Of a stretch of 64,000 nucleotides of DNA, positions 16,306 through 23,409 are shown piece after piece. Origin of the DNA: CAZHHH01 sp052400685. Lineage in GTDB: Bacteria; Bacteroidota; Bacteroidia; Bacteroidales; Marinilabiliaceae. Positions within the stretch are counted from its first letter, which is position 1. Each line of letters opens with the position of its first letter. The DNA is taken from NCBI GenBank assembly GCA_052400685.1, contig JBQTGJ010000010.1; one strand, 5' to 3'. Below the pieces are notes generated by a model that had not been told where the DNA came from, ran no database searches, and saw nothing but the letters and a program-made list of their open reading frames with translations. Position numbers and translations under genes: made by a program.

Positions 16306-16834
16306 GTTTTTAATTTAATTGTTTTAAAATTATTATTGTCCGGTAAAAAACAGACTCTTCATTTTAGTGCTCAAACCCCATGGGGCTTTTTCTTTTTTTA
16401 CCCGTTAAAGTTTTTATTTCTATAGCGTTTGTGATCCGCTTCGGCAAAATTTAATTTTACTCAATTTTGCGTTTAGCGAGAGCAGTGTGCCTGCCTGTTT
16501 GCAACAATGCAGAAAGTTGTGCCCTTCAAATTCATGTTCATTTATGTTTTTGAAAAATTGTTGATATTTTATCGGTTGTATCATTCAGTATTGAGAATCC
16601 GATTAGCCCGAAGGGCTTAATCATAGTTTGAGATTAACTTAATCGGAAAATAAACCTGTTTATTGGAATTTTGATCATGTTAACCTGAGGGTAACAATTT
16701 TTTCAATGTCTCCTCCCGGTTTTGCGCATAGGAAGTTTTTACTCTATGATGATTCTTATCGATTGCTGGTTTTTATCCGTCCCATTTTGCAAGCGAGTGT
16801 CGTTATAAAATGATGTTTTATTGCTGACAATAAA
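16306..16834. other. Intergenic region with nested inverted repeats
   Basis: No gene is supported. Around 16589-16650 there are nested inverted repeats: CCGATTA...TAATCGG outside, and GATTAGCCC-GAA-GGGCTTAATC inside. These could form a structured RNA or a protein-binding site. CCCCATGGGG at 16377 followed by a T-rich stretch is another short palindrome. Nothing else was recognised. Confidence 0.35.
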
Positions 16835-16979
16835 TAGAGCCTGTCTATAAAGTCCAACTTCTGCGTTACGTTTGCTCTCAAAATGGTCATTTACGGGAGT
16901 AAACTCACATTTTTCGAGCTGCGCAAGCCTTGAGTTTGAACTTTATAGCTCAAACTCCCGACTTTATGGACAGGCACTA
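16835..16979. mobile_element. TA-flanked palindromic MITE-like element, well preserved
   Basis: The ends GAGCCTGTCTATAAAGTC and GACTTTATGGACAGGCAC are inverted repeats with two mismatches, each flanked by TA. The inner core carries CTTCTGCGTTACG and GCGCAAGCCTTGAG in inverse orientation relative to copy 1. This copy best shows the terminal inverted repeats of the family. Confidence 0.8.
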
Positions 16980-17048
16980 AATAAGTGTATTTTCTTTTCA
17001 ATATTTTTTAATTGCTTTTTTTCAGTTAAGTTTATAACCAAATATTGA

Positions 17049-17089
17049 AGTTGGATAGAGGCGGTTAACCCTTTTATGCAAATTTATTT
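17049..17089 (+). promoter_or_regulatory. Conserved upstream segment of O-antigen-ligase-like genes, copy 1
   Basis: These 41 bases directly before the ATG are identical but for one base to 23369-23409 (GTTGGATAGAGGCG then TTAACCC and TTTTATGCAAATTT), while sequence further upstream differs. It is probably the promoter proximal region or 5' UTR retained in the duplication. No specific promoter match is claimed. Confidence 0.45.
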
Positions 17090-17887
17090 ATGCAACCCTT
17101 AATTCGTCCCATACTTTTTTACCAACTAATTTTATTGGCCGCCTATTGGGGTTCTTCATTTTTGGTCGGTGCCGAATTATTTGAGGGATTCATATCAGCC
17201 AAACAAAGCGGCGTTGAAGTGGTGGCATTGTTTTCAATCCCTTTGTTGGTGTTCTCACTTCTTTTCAGGAAAAGGGTTTATTTTACCATTGTCGATTTAC
17301 TAGTTGTTTTTTTCTGTGGCTGGTCTCTTATCAACGAAGCCATTATACTTAATTCCCCATTCACCGATTTTTCGTTACATTTCTTTACCATATGTTTATG
17401 GTTGGTTGTTTATCTGTTTGTTCGCAGCATTTCCGATAAAACCACCTTGTTGTATGGTGTTGTGATTTTGTGGATGATTTTTTCACTGCTTCATTTAGCT
17501 TTAGGATTGACGCAGCTGTATGGTTTTTGGGTTTCTCTTCATGGATTATTCACTATTGTCGGCGCGTTTTATAATTGCGGTTTTGCAGATCTCGGCATAC
17601 CAGTTGCATGCGTCGTTTTCTTAATTCTGAAAATAAATGTTAAGGCACTCTTATCGTGTTTTAGAGCTCACGGCAGTGCCGTTGAAGCCTGCGAAGAAGC
17701 TTTTATTTCTACAATGATATATTTACTTTTTTATCCAAAATATTTGTTGGCGAAACTATACAACGAAAGCGTCCGGCACCAGAAAGCCAACAAGCCGCTG
17801 GCGAAATACTTAATAGCAATGTAAAAGTAGAGTCTTCGGCAACAAAAGAAATAATGAGAGAAATGAAAAACGTAGTCAGTGAACAAT
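17090..17887 (+). pseudogene. Decayed copy of the O-antigen-ligase-like gene at 23410
   Basis: The first roughly 155 codons are almost identical to the gene at 23410 (MQPLIRPILFYQLILLAAYW). The sequence then diverges, and about 960 and 220 bases present in the intact copy are missing. The end (YPKYLLAKLYNES) returns to homology but slips frame and stops at 17824, whereas homology continues to about 17887 (GTAGTCAGTGAACAATGA). The central ligase signature loop and most membrane segments are lost, so a functional ligase is very unlikely. The 244-aa ORF still encodes four to five membrane helices and could be translated. Flanking DNA is duplicated too, showing that a multigene block was copied. 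Confidence 0.85.
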
Positions 17888-17952
17888 GAACAGTAAACAG
17901 TACACTGCTGACTGGTAATCGCTAACTCTTAACTGCTAACTGGTAACTGAAC
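17876..17952. repeat. Degenerate AACTG/AACAATGA-type repeat tract
   Basis: Short overlapping motifs recur (AGTGAACAATGAACAGTAAAC, ACTGCTGACTGG, TAACTCTTAACTGCTAACTG listed separately). They are near-identical to 25300-25378, and similar tracts occur at 23181, 31606 and 32009. Confidence 0.7.
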
Positions 17953-17966
17953 ATTTTTGGGAAAAA

Positions 17967-18008
17967 GAAGAGGAAGCCACTGTGCTCTCCGGCCCACGCT
18001 TCCTCTTC
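17967..18008. other. Perfect 11-bp inverted repeat in the leader of the first peptide unit
   Basis: GAAGAGGAAGC and GCTTCCTCTTC enclose 20 bases. A copy lies at 25392-25433. The A-tract precedes the stem, so on the plus strand it lacks a T-run and fits a leader structure better than a terminator. Read on the minus strand it would resemble a terminator. Confidence 0.55.
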
Positions 18009-18027
18009 GGACTCCCCTAACTAAAAT

Positions 18028-18120
18028 AGAAAGGAGGTAATGTGACAAAGATAAATATTTAAAAAAGAAATCGCAGCTGATTTAGCTCACGTGCGAAGGG
18101 CGTTTCTGCAAGGCAGAGGT
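18028..18120 (+). promoter_or_regulatory. Structured leader of peptide unit 1 (candidate cis-regulatory RNA)
   Basis: AGAAAGGAGGT at 18028-18038 is an exceptionally strong Shine-Dalgarno-like match in a genome where these are rare. If used with the GTG six bases on, it would give only a six-codon ORF. A hairpin with stem TCGCA (18071) and TGCGA (18092) follows, then CTGC-AAG-GCAG (18106-18116) and AGAGG. The element recurs at 25453-25550 and, for its second half, at 21239-21294. It ends about 70 bases before the peptide start. Confidence 0.6.
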
Positions 18121-18191
18121 ATCTTATTATTATTTTTAAATCAACAGCTATTAACACAATAGCTAAATTTTAATTATTAATTTTTGTTACG

Positions 18192-18422
18192 ATGAAAAAG
18201 AAAATAATTTTTGCAGTAGCAACAGGGTTATTTGCAGTGGCAACTGTGTTTAATATGAATGTATTACAATCAAATAATGCTGGCGATGTATCGTTGGATG
18301 CTATTGCGGTGATGGCGCAAGCAGCTACAGAATATGGAGGAAGTGATGGCACCTGTTGTAACAATAGTATGGACGTGTGTGAGTGGGATGATGGCTTTAG
18401 AACTAATGGGTATTTTATTTAA
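18192..18422 (+). CDS. NVEALA-like secreted peptide precursor 1
   Basis: This 76-aa precursor starts MKKKIIFAVATGLFAVATVF, a signal-like leader. The conserved block NNAGDVSLDAIAVMAQA corresponds in position and character to the NVEALA motif of Bacteroidota peptides (PF14055-like). After MAQA the remaining 32 residues (ATEYGGSDGTCCNNSMDVCE, then a Trp/Asp/Gly-rich tail) are unlike those of the two sister peptides and contain three Cys. The family is commonly found beside six-bladed propeller lipoproteins; its function is unknown. It lies 14 bases before a hairpin and 58 before a propeller gene. A mature product released after MAQA is inference. Confidence 0.8.
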   Translation: MKKKIIFAVATGLFAVATVFNMNVLQSNNAGDVSLDAIAVMAQAATEYGGSDGTCCNNSMDVCEWDDGFRTNGYFI

Positions 18423-18436
18423 TTAGATTTTTATAT

Positions 18437-18474
18437 AATAGCATACAGAAAATTTTTATTTTCTGTATGCTATT
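18437..18474 (+). terminator. Intercistronic hairpin between peptide 1 and its propeller gene
   Basis: A perfect 16-bp stem (AATAGCATACAGAAAA with its complement) and a six-base loop end six bases before the propeller ATG. A-rich and T-rich flanks could act as a partial terminator or as an RNA stabiliser for the peptide message. Analogous but unrelated stems occur at 19847 and 26048. Confidence 0.7.
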
Positions 18475-18480
18475 TAAACA

Positions 18481-19542
18481 ATGACTTATATTATGAGACA
18501 TTTTTTCCATTTCGTGTTTTTATTTCTATTCTTCGTTTTAATAGGATGTAATACTCCAGGTGAGTTAAAAATTAAAAAATATAATATTAATTCATCTATA
18601 GTGGAAATAGATTCTAGTTTATTTGGAAATCCAGGCAGACTGATGCTTTCAGACTCATTGTTTTTTATTTCAGATGATGTGGGCGGATTTTATTTTGCAG
18701 TATTTGATATTAAAAACAAAAAATTTTTAAAGAGATTTGGTAAAAAGGGAAAAGGACCAAACGAAATTATAACGCCATTTAACACATTTATGTATAAAGG
18801 AAAATTCGCTTTTAAAACTTTGAATACAGAAAATATTGCCACTATTAATATTAATGATATACTAACTAAATCAGATCCTGTAATAAATATTATAGCAAAA
18901 CTTAGGGAAGAAAAGAAGGCTCTAATCCACACTAATGTAATTCCATTAAAAAATGATAATCAATTTTTATCAACAGGCTTCTTTTCAAACGGTAAATATG
19001 CTGTCATAGATATTAAAAATGGTACTGATTCAATTTTTGGGACTTATTCAATTCCTAATGTCAATATGAATCAATTTAACACTGGGCATATTTTCCAAAC
19101 TGGCATCATACATCATCCATCACAAAAAAAGATTGTGAATATCGGGAGGGTATATGATCAAATTGAAATAATTACATACAATGACAAGGGAGATTATGAT
19201 ATTGTTACAAACAATCCTAGTTTTCAGCCAGAAATTAATTACAAAAGTAAACCTTATAGACTATCACGTTCTAGCAGATTTGCATTTCTGGATATTTCAG
19301 TTACAGTAAAATATATTTATATCCTTTATTCCGGTAAAACATATCAAGAACACGGTAATGGTGTATTTTTAAGCAATAAAATTCATGTCTATGATTGGGA
19401 CTTAAATAAGAAATGTGAATATGAACTTAATCATGAAATTTCTTCATTTATTGTTACAGCAGATGACAGACATCTTTATTCTTTTGCATTGTCAGATAAT
19501 TCAGAATTAGATCTGGTAAAATGGGATCTAATTCATCATTAA
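18481..19542 (+). CDS. Six-bladed beta-propeller-type lipoprotein 1
   Basis: This 353-aa protein has a lipoprotein signal (MRHFFHFVFLFLFFVLIGC from the second Met at 18493, or four residues longer from 18481). It has the blade features of the Bacteroidota '6-bladed beta-propeller' family: FDIKNKKFLKRFGKKGKGPN, the recurring GKGPNE/GRGPGE loop, and later IHVYDWDLNKKCEYEL. Blade hydrophobic/aromatic spacing continues to the C-terminus. It is divergent from the three other propellers here and shorter by about 35 residues. It follows peptide 1 and a hairpin, so both are probably one transcript with unequal output. Likely surface- or periplasm-anchored; ligand unknown. Confidence 0.75.
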   Translation: MTYIMRHFFHFVFLFLFFVLIGCNTPGELKIKKYNINSSIVEIDSSLFGNPGRLMLSDSLFFISDDVGGFYFAVFDIKNKKFLKRFGKKGKGPNEIITPFNTFMYKGKFAFKTLNTENIATININDILTKSDPVINIIAKLREEKKALIHTNVIPLKNDNQFLSTGFFSNGKYAVIDIKNGTDSIFGTYSIPNVNMNQFNTGHIFQTGIIHHPSQKKIVNIGRVYDQIEIITYNDKGDYDIVTNNPSFQPEINYKSKPYRLSRSSRFAFLDISVTVKYIYILYSGKTYQEHGNGVFLSNKIHVYDWDLNKKCEYELNHEISSFIVTADDRHLYSFALSDNSELDLVKWDLIHH

Positions 19543-19599
19543 ATATTTTGAGAAAAGTAAATTGAGTTTTATTAGCTTGGTTTAAAGAGTCGTATTTAA

Positions 19600-19833
19600 C
19601 TGATTTTTGCAATAACAACAGGGCTCTTTGCACTTGCAACAGTTTTTAATATGAATGTATTACAATTAAATAATGCTGGTGATGTATCGCTGGATGCTAT
19701 TGCGGTGATGGCGCAAGCGACAAATGAGGGGAATATTGTTGATGGTTATGGACCTAGTGCGACAACAGTATGTGATATTCCTGGAGGCACATGTGATGTA
19801 AGCGCTCAGGATGCTGGTGCAGCTGGGTATTAA
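19600..19833 (+). CDS. NVEALA-like secreted peptide precursor 2, 5' end damaged
   Basis: The leader homology begins at 19600 as LIFAITTGLFALATVFNMNV, directly after an in-frame TAA, so the usual MKKKI start is lost. Translation would need CTG/ATT at 19600-19605 or the internal ATG at 19651, which would omit most of the hydrophobic signal. From there it reads NNAGDVSLDAIAVMAQA as in the sisters, then a unique C-terminal part of 38 residues (TNEGNIVDGYGPSATTVCDI onward) with two Cys. It may be a recent pseudogene, or use a non-AUG start. A hairpin and an intact propeller gene follow, so the module order is preserved. Confidence 0.55.
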   Translation: MIFAITTGLFALATVFNMNVLQLNNAGDVSLDAIAVMAQATNEGNIVDGYGPSATTVCDIPGGTCDVSAQDAGAAGY

Positions 19834-19846
19834 TACATTTAATATT

Positions 19847-19877
19847 ATATTGGTAGCTAAATTTTAGCTGCCAATAT
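19847..19877 (+). terminator. Intercistronic hairpin between peptide 2 and its propeller gene
   Basis: ATATTGGTAGCTAAA pairs with TTTAGCTGCCAATAT (15 pairs, one G-T). It starts 14 bases after the peptide stop. The sequence is unrelated to the other two intercistronic stems although its position is the same. Confidence 0.65.
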
Positions 19878-19912
19878 ATCATAATAATTAAATTATATTT
19901 GAATCTATCGTG

Positions 19913-21076
19913 ATGAAAAATACTCAAATTGGCAATTTCTTTTTTCTAATTTTACTTGGAAGTATATTAGTTGTTTCCTGTGAAAATGAATCTTCACAAA
20001 ATAATGATTTTATTACTATTAATCTGAGCCCTAAAAATGATTCGCTAATAATGTCGCAATTTATTAGTAACGTTGATTATGTGCCTTTAAAAACGCCTGC
20101 AAACTTTCCTATTGGTAACATTGAAAGTGTTGTCATTCATGATAATTTTTTCTTTGTGAATCACACTGCTACAAAAGCTGTAATTTCAGTATTTAATGCA
20201 AAGGGCGATTTTCAATATAATATTGGATCGATAGGGAGAGGGCCAGGGGAATATGTCGCTATGCATGGTTTTACAATAAATACTGAAACGAATGATGTTA
20301 TAATAATGGATTTAATGACGCAAAAAATGCATTATTATACAGAAAAAGGGAAGTACCTAAAATCAGAAAAATTACCAATACATGGTTTAGATATTATGTC
20401 TTTTGAAAATGGTTTTGTGTTTTGGGTCGGAAACTTACATAATACAATAATTAATAAGGATGTAACAAAATTATGGAATTTATACGTTACTAACTCTAAT
20501 TTGGAAATTACAAACAAATTTCTTGAAGTACCTAAAGAGTTTATGGGCGTTATGCAAGGCTCATTACCTAGTAGTCTTTCTCCTTATAAGGATGGTGTAA
20601 ATATTGTTCAACCTTTAAGCAACTATATTTATGAATATAAAAAAGGTGAATTAAAAACAAAATACTATTTAGATTTTGGTTCTTTAAATTGTGATTTTTT
20701 AGGAGAGTTTCGTAAAGATAAAGGAAATCCTGGAAGTTTTCTGTTTAGATTAAGAAAAACTGGAGCTACCTATTATTTTAGTCATTTTTTTGAGTTTAAT
20801 AATTATCTTTATTTTACTTTTCTTTCTGGAAATGAAATGTATTCAACCATATATGACAAAAACCAAAATATAGCTAATGTTGGTAAAGGTTATCCAATTG
20901 ATGATATCAATGATGCAATATTTGGAAAAACTGTGGGAAGTTATCAGGGGCATCTTATATCTGTTATTGATCCAGTACTTTTATTAGATGATGAGAATAA
21001 TGTGCCTCCAGCTTTACAGTATTTGCAACTTACTGAAAATAGTAATCCTGTGCTGGCTATTTATAAGATACATTAA
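19913..21076 (+). CDS. Six-bladed beta-propeller-type lipoprotein 2
   Basis: The ATG at 19913 gives MKNTQIGNFFFLILLGSILV and lipobox VVSC. The first strand after the linker, FISNVDYVPLKTPANFPIGN, matches the family's 'YVPLET' entry motif. The loop IGSIGRGPGEYVAMHGFTIN is the signature turn, followed by DVIIMDLMTQKMHYYTEKGK. Length (387 aa) is typical. The product probably folds as a propeller tethered to the outer membrane or periplasmic leaflet. It follows peptide 2 and an intercistronic hairpin. Ligand unknown; specific recognition of the cognate peptide is inference. Confidence 0.85.
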   Translation: MKNTQIGNFFFLILLGSILVVSCENESSQNNDFITINLSPKNDSLIMSQFISNVDYVPLKTPANFPIGNIESVVIHDNFFFVNHTATKAVISVFNAKGDFQYNIGSIGRGPGEYVAMHGFTINTETNDVIIMDLMTQKMHYYTEKGKYLKSEKLPIHGLDIMSFENGFVFWVGNLHNTIINKDVTKLWNLYVTNSNLEITNKFLEVPKEFMGVMQGSLPSSLSPYKDGVNIVQPLSNYIYEYKKGELKTKYYLDFGSLNCDFLGEFRKDKGNPGSFLFRLRKTGATYYFSHFFEFNNYLYFTFLSGNEMYSTIYDKNQNIANVGKGYPIDDINDAIFGKTVGSYQGHLISVIDPVLLLDDENNVPPALQYLQLTENSNPVLAIYKIH

Positions 21077-21079
21077 ATG

Positions 21080-21104
21080 GGATCTGTAATTACTAAGCAG
21101 ATCC
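21080..21104 (+). terminator. Possible terminator after propeller gene 2
   Basis: GGATCTG and CAGATCC pair over an 11-base loop four bases beyond the stop codon. Only a weak T stretch follows, so termination is uncertain. Confidence 0.4.
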
Positions 21105-21109
21105 GACTT

Positions 21110-21230
21110 TAGTGCTTGCACGAAAATGCTAACGTCAGCGTTGCGATTGTTCTCAGAATGGCTGTTTAAACTGGTAAATTCACATTTTTGGACTTCGCAG
21201 GTCTTGAGTGTTCTTGCTGATGCATTTAAA
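21110..21230. mobile_element. Degenerate palindromic MITE-like element
   Basis: TAGTGCTTGCACGAAAATGC, GTCAGCGTTGCGATTGTTC, AAACTGGTAAATTCAC and ACTTCGCAGGTCTTGAGTG match the family core in the 16835 orientation. The ends have decayed. Confidence 0.5.
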
Positions 21231-21238
21231 TAAAGAAT

Positions 21239-21294
21239 TTGCAGCAGTTTGATTAATCCCGGATGCAAGTGGTATTTCTGCAAGGCAGAGGCAT
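21239..21294 (+). promoter_or_regulatory. Structured leader, third copy with a compensatory base change
   Basis: It aligns with 18071-18123 and 25496-25550. The stem here is TTGCA/TGCAA instead of TCGCA/TGCGA, so pairing is kept through a C:G to T:A change. CTGC-AAG-GCAG plus AGAGGCATCTTA is identical to the second copy. It precedes a propeller gene without a peptide gene. Confidence 0.6.
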
Positions 21295-21360
21295 CTTAAA
21301 TTATATTTTAAATTCAATAGTAATTAGTTTAATAACAGAATATTAGTAATTTTTTTTATT

Positions 21361-22548
21361 ATGGTTTTATCTTATTTTTTGAAAAAGAGGTGTTATAAGA
21401 AGTTGAACATTAAAAAATGGATTTTTTATTTTTCTCTGCTTTTTTTGTTTCCAGGATGCTTTACTGTGGATAATAAACAGAAAGATGATACGATGAAGTT
21501 GAAAATTAATGCTTCCAGTTTCGTTTGTGGGGATAGCAATTATTTTGATTTAGATGAAATTGAATTTTGCGATAGTGTTAATTATGTAGCTCTTGAGACA
21601 ACGCCAGAGTCATTAATAAAGCATATAGATCGGATTCATATTTCTTCTAAATATATTTATATTTTTGATAAAAGTAGGAGTAGATTATTTCAGTTTACAT
21701 TGGCAGGTCAGTTTGTAAAGCAAATCGGCTCTGTTGGTAAAGGTCCGGATGAGCATTCAAAAATTATGGATTTTTCAATAAGCAGAGCTACTGGAAATGT
21801 TCTTATGCTTTGCGAATATCAGTTTGTTGAATTAGATACCGAAGGGCATATTCAGAAACGATTAAAATTGCCAGATGTTTTTCACAGCTTTATTTTAGTC
21901 GAGAACAGTTTGTGGTTGTTTTCTTATGATGACTCCTACTGTGCGACTCTTTTTGATTATGATAGTGGCGAAGTTATTAAAAAAGAAATTTCGAAACACT
22001 TTCCTGAATTGAAACATAAAATTCATTTGCAAAGAAATGTTTCTTATGGACCTGTTCCTTTTTTTGTCGATTTTTGGGATGACAATGTTTATTCGTTTAC
22101 GAAAGATGATGTTGAACAAGTGAGGAGTATTGATTTCGGATCGCATTCTGTTCCAAAATCGGTAGTCAGAAAATTGGGGCGCCAATCCGATTTTATTAGC
22201 TATTTAAATAAAAATTGCTATTGGTACCATATTTCGAATTTTGTAGAAAGTAATAATTTTATTTTTTTTCGAGCTGAACCACAGGTGTTTGTCCTGTTTG
22301 ATAAAAGTACAAATAAATTTTATGTGGCTAATTTTTTTAAAGACAGCACCACTGGATTGTCGTTGTCTAACCTTGTCTCAGCTGGCAATAGGTCGGCAGT
22401 CTGTTTAACTAATATTGTTCAACCTAATATTTTATTGATGAGTAAAAAATATATTCAATCCTATGCTTCGGACTCTTGTTTTTTAAAAATTGTTAACTCA
22501 ATTGAGGAAGGTGATAATCCGATTTTAATGAATTATTGGCTACGATAG
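21361..22548 (+). CDS. Six-bladed beta-propeller-type lipoprotein 3
   Basis: A 395-aa lipoprotein. A long basic N-terminus (MVLSYFLKKRCYKKLNIKKW) precedes a hydrophobic stretch ending at FLFPGC. The family entry motif is DSVNYVALETTPESLIKHID, then IFDKSRSRLFQFTLAGQ and IGSVGKGPDEH. It differs from the others in having no peptide gene immediately upstream, although the same structured leader is present 70 bases ahead. The simplest reading is that the peptide gene was lost here. No other Met precedes the signal core, so the ATG at 21361 is used. Confidence 0.82.
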   Translation: MVLSYFLKKRCYKKLNIKKWIFYFSLLFLFPGCFTVDNKQKDDTMKLKINASSFVCGDSNYFDLDEIEFCDSVNYVALETTPESLIKHIDRIHISSKYIYIFDKSRSRLFQFTLAGQFVKQIGSVGKGPDEHSKIMDFSISRATGNVLMLCEYQFVELDTEGHIQKRLKLPDVFHSFILVENSLWLFSYDDSYCATLFDYDSGEVIKKEISKHFPELKHKIHLQRNVSYGPVPFFVDFWDDNVYSFTKDDVEQVRSIDFGSHSVPKSVVRKLGRQSDFISYLNKNCYWYHISNFVESNNFIFFRAEPQVFVLFDKSTNKFYVANFFKDSTTGLSLSNLVSAGNRSAVCLTNIVQPNILLMSKKYIQSYASDSCFLKIVNSIEEGDNPILMNYWLR

Positions 22549-22655
22549 GATTATAGTAATTGGATGGAGAAAGAAAAAGCATTATGTATTTTCTGTGGTG
22601 TGTGAATAGTGTTTTTTGTCGGATGGTGAGTTTTTTAATTTATTAAGAGTTGTTT

Positions 22656-23200
22656 ATGAAATTTAAATTATCGTTAATATTTTTAGTATTTGTTTTTTTT
22701 TATTCTGCGTCCCATTATCACCTACAGAGAAATAATTACATAATATCCTTAATACCTCTTTAAATTTTGAACAATTTGATATTGTTCGGCATGAAAATTT
22801 TATGCTTACGTTTCAGGAGTTTAGAAAAATTGATGATTATTTGTATGTAATTTATCTACAGAGTGGTTGTCGGTCTTGTTATCCAAAGTTTATTGAGTGG
22901 CAACAAAAGATGGATTCCATCGCTAAACCTGATAATTATACAGTGCTATTTGTTATTAAAGGTGATAGTTATGAGGATTTTATGACTCATGTTTTGGATA
23001 TTGATTATATAGATGACAAATTTTATACAATTATGGATACGGATGGTGAATTTTTTGATCAGAATAAGGATATCCCCCGATGGATAATTGACGCTGGTAT
23101 TTTGATAGATACCGAGAATAAGATTATAATGGTGGGTGCACCTTGGATAAATGAGGATATGATGGCCCTTTTTAATAAAATAGTGAACAATGAACAATGA
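22656..23200 (+). pseudogene. Thioredoxin-like (TlpA-type) exported protein with disrupted 5' end
   Basis: The 3' portion is open from 22736, with the first ATG at 22802 giving 132 aa. It reads NTSLNFEQFDIVRHENFMLT, then YLQSGCRSCYPKF, a thioredoxin-like CxxC site, and ends KIIMVGAPWINEDM. A signal peptide (MKFKLSLIFLVFVFF) is encoded at 22656 but in another frame. The switch occurs at a T-run near 22691-22700, and a further TAA at 22733 interrupts the joined frame. So the export signal is cut off from the domain. Phase variation at the T-run or plain decay are both possible. The last codons come from the repeat tract (VNNEQ). Confidence 0.65.
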
Positions 23201-23257
23201 CCACTTAACAGTGCACTGCTGACTCCCGATAACTGTTGACTGTTGACTGAACACTGT
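23181..23257. repeat. Degenerate AACTG/AACAATGA-type repeat tract
   Basis: It starts inside the preceding coding region (ATAGTGAACAATGAACAATGA encodes its last residues and stop). It continues with CACTGCTGACTCCCGATAAC and GTTGACTGTTGACTGAACAC. Confidence 0.7.
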
Positions 23258-23368
23258 TTTTTATGAGCTGATTATTATTTATAATCGAACTAATTTACCC
23301 CCCCCCGTTAAATAATTTTTATTTATTAATTATTTAATTTACATTTGTTAACCCAAAAGATATTTTGC

Positions 23369-23409
23369 AGTTGGATAGAGGCGATTAACCCTTTTATGCA
23401 AATTTATTT
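23369..23409 (+). promoter_or_regulatory. Conserved upstream segment of O-antigen-ligase-like genes, copy 2
   Basis: Same 41-base segment as at 17049 with one difference (GGCGATTAACCC against GGCGGTTAACCC). Sequence upstream of it is unlike copy 1, so the duplication boundary or a conserved promoter edge lies here. Confidence 0.45.

Noticed and set aside
17967..18008. Intrinsic terminator on the plus strand
   Set aside because: The A-run precedes rather than follows the stem and no T-run follows; with its duplicate at 25392 it fits a leader structure better.
18041..18061. Six-codon leader peptide after the strong SD-like site
   Set aside because: GTG ACA AAG ATA AAT ATT TAA is open in the copies, but such a short ORF cannot be supported without translation data; kept only as a note in the leader entry.
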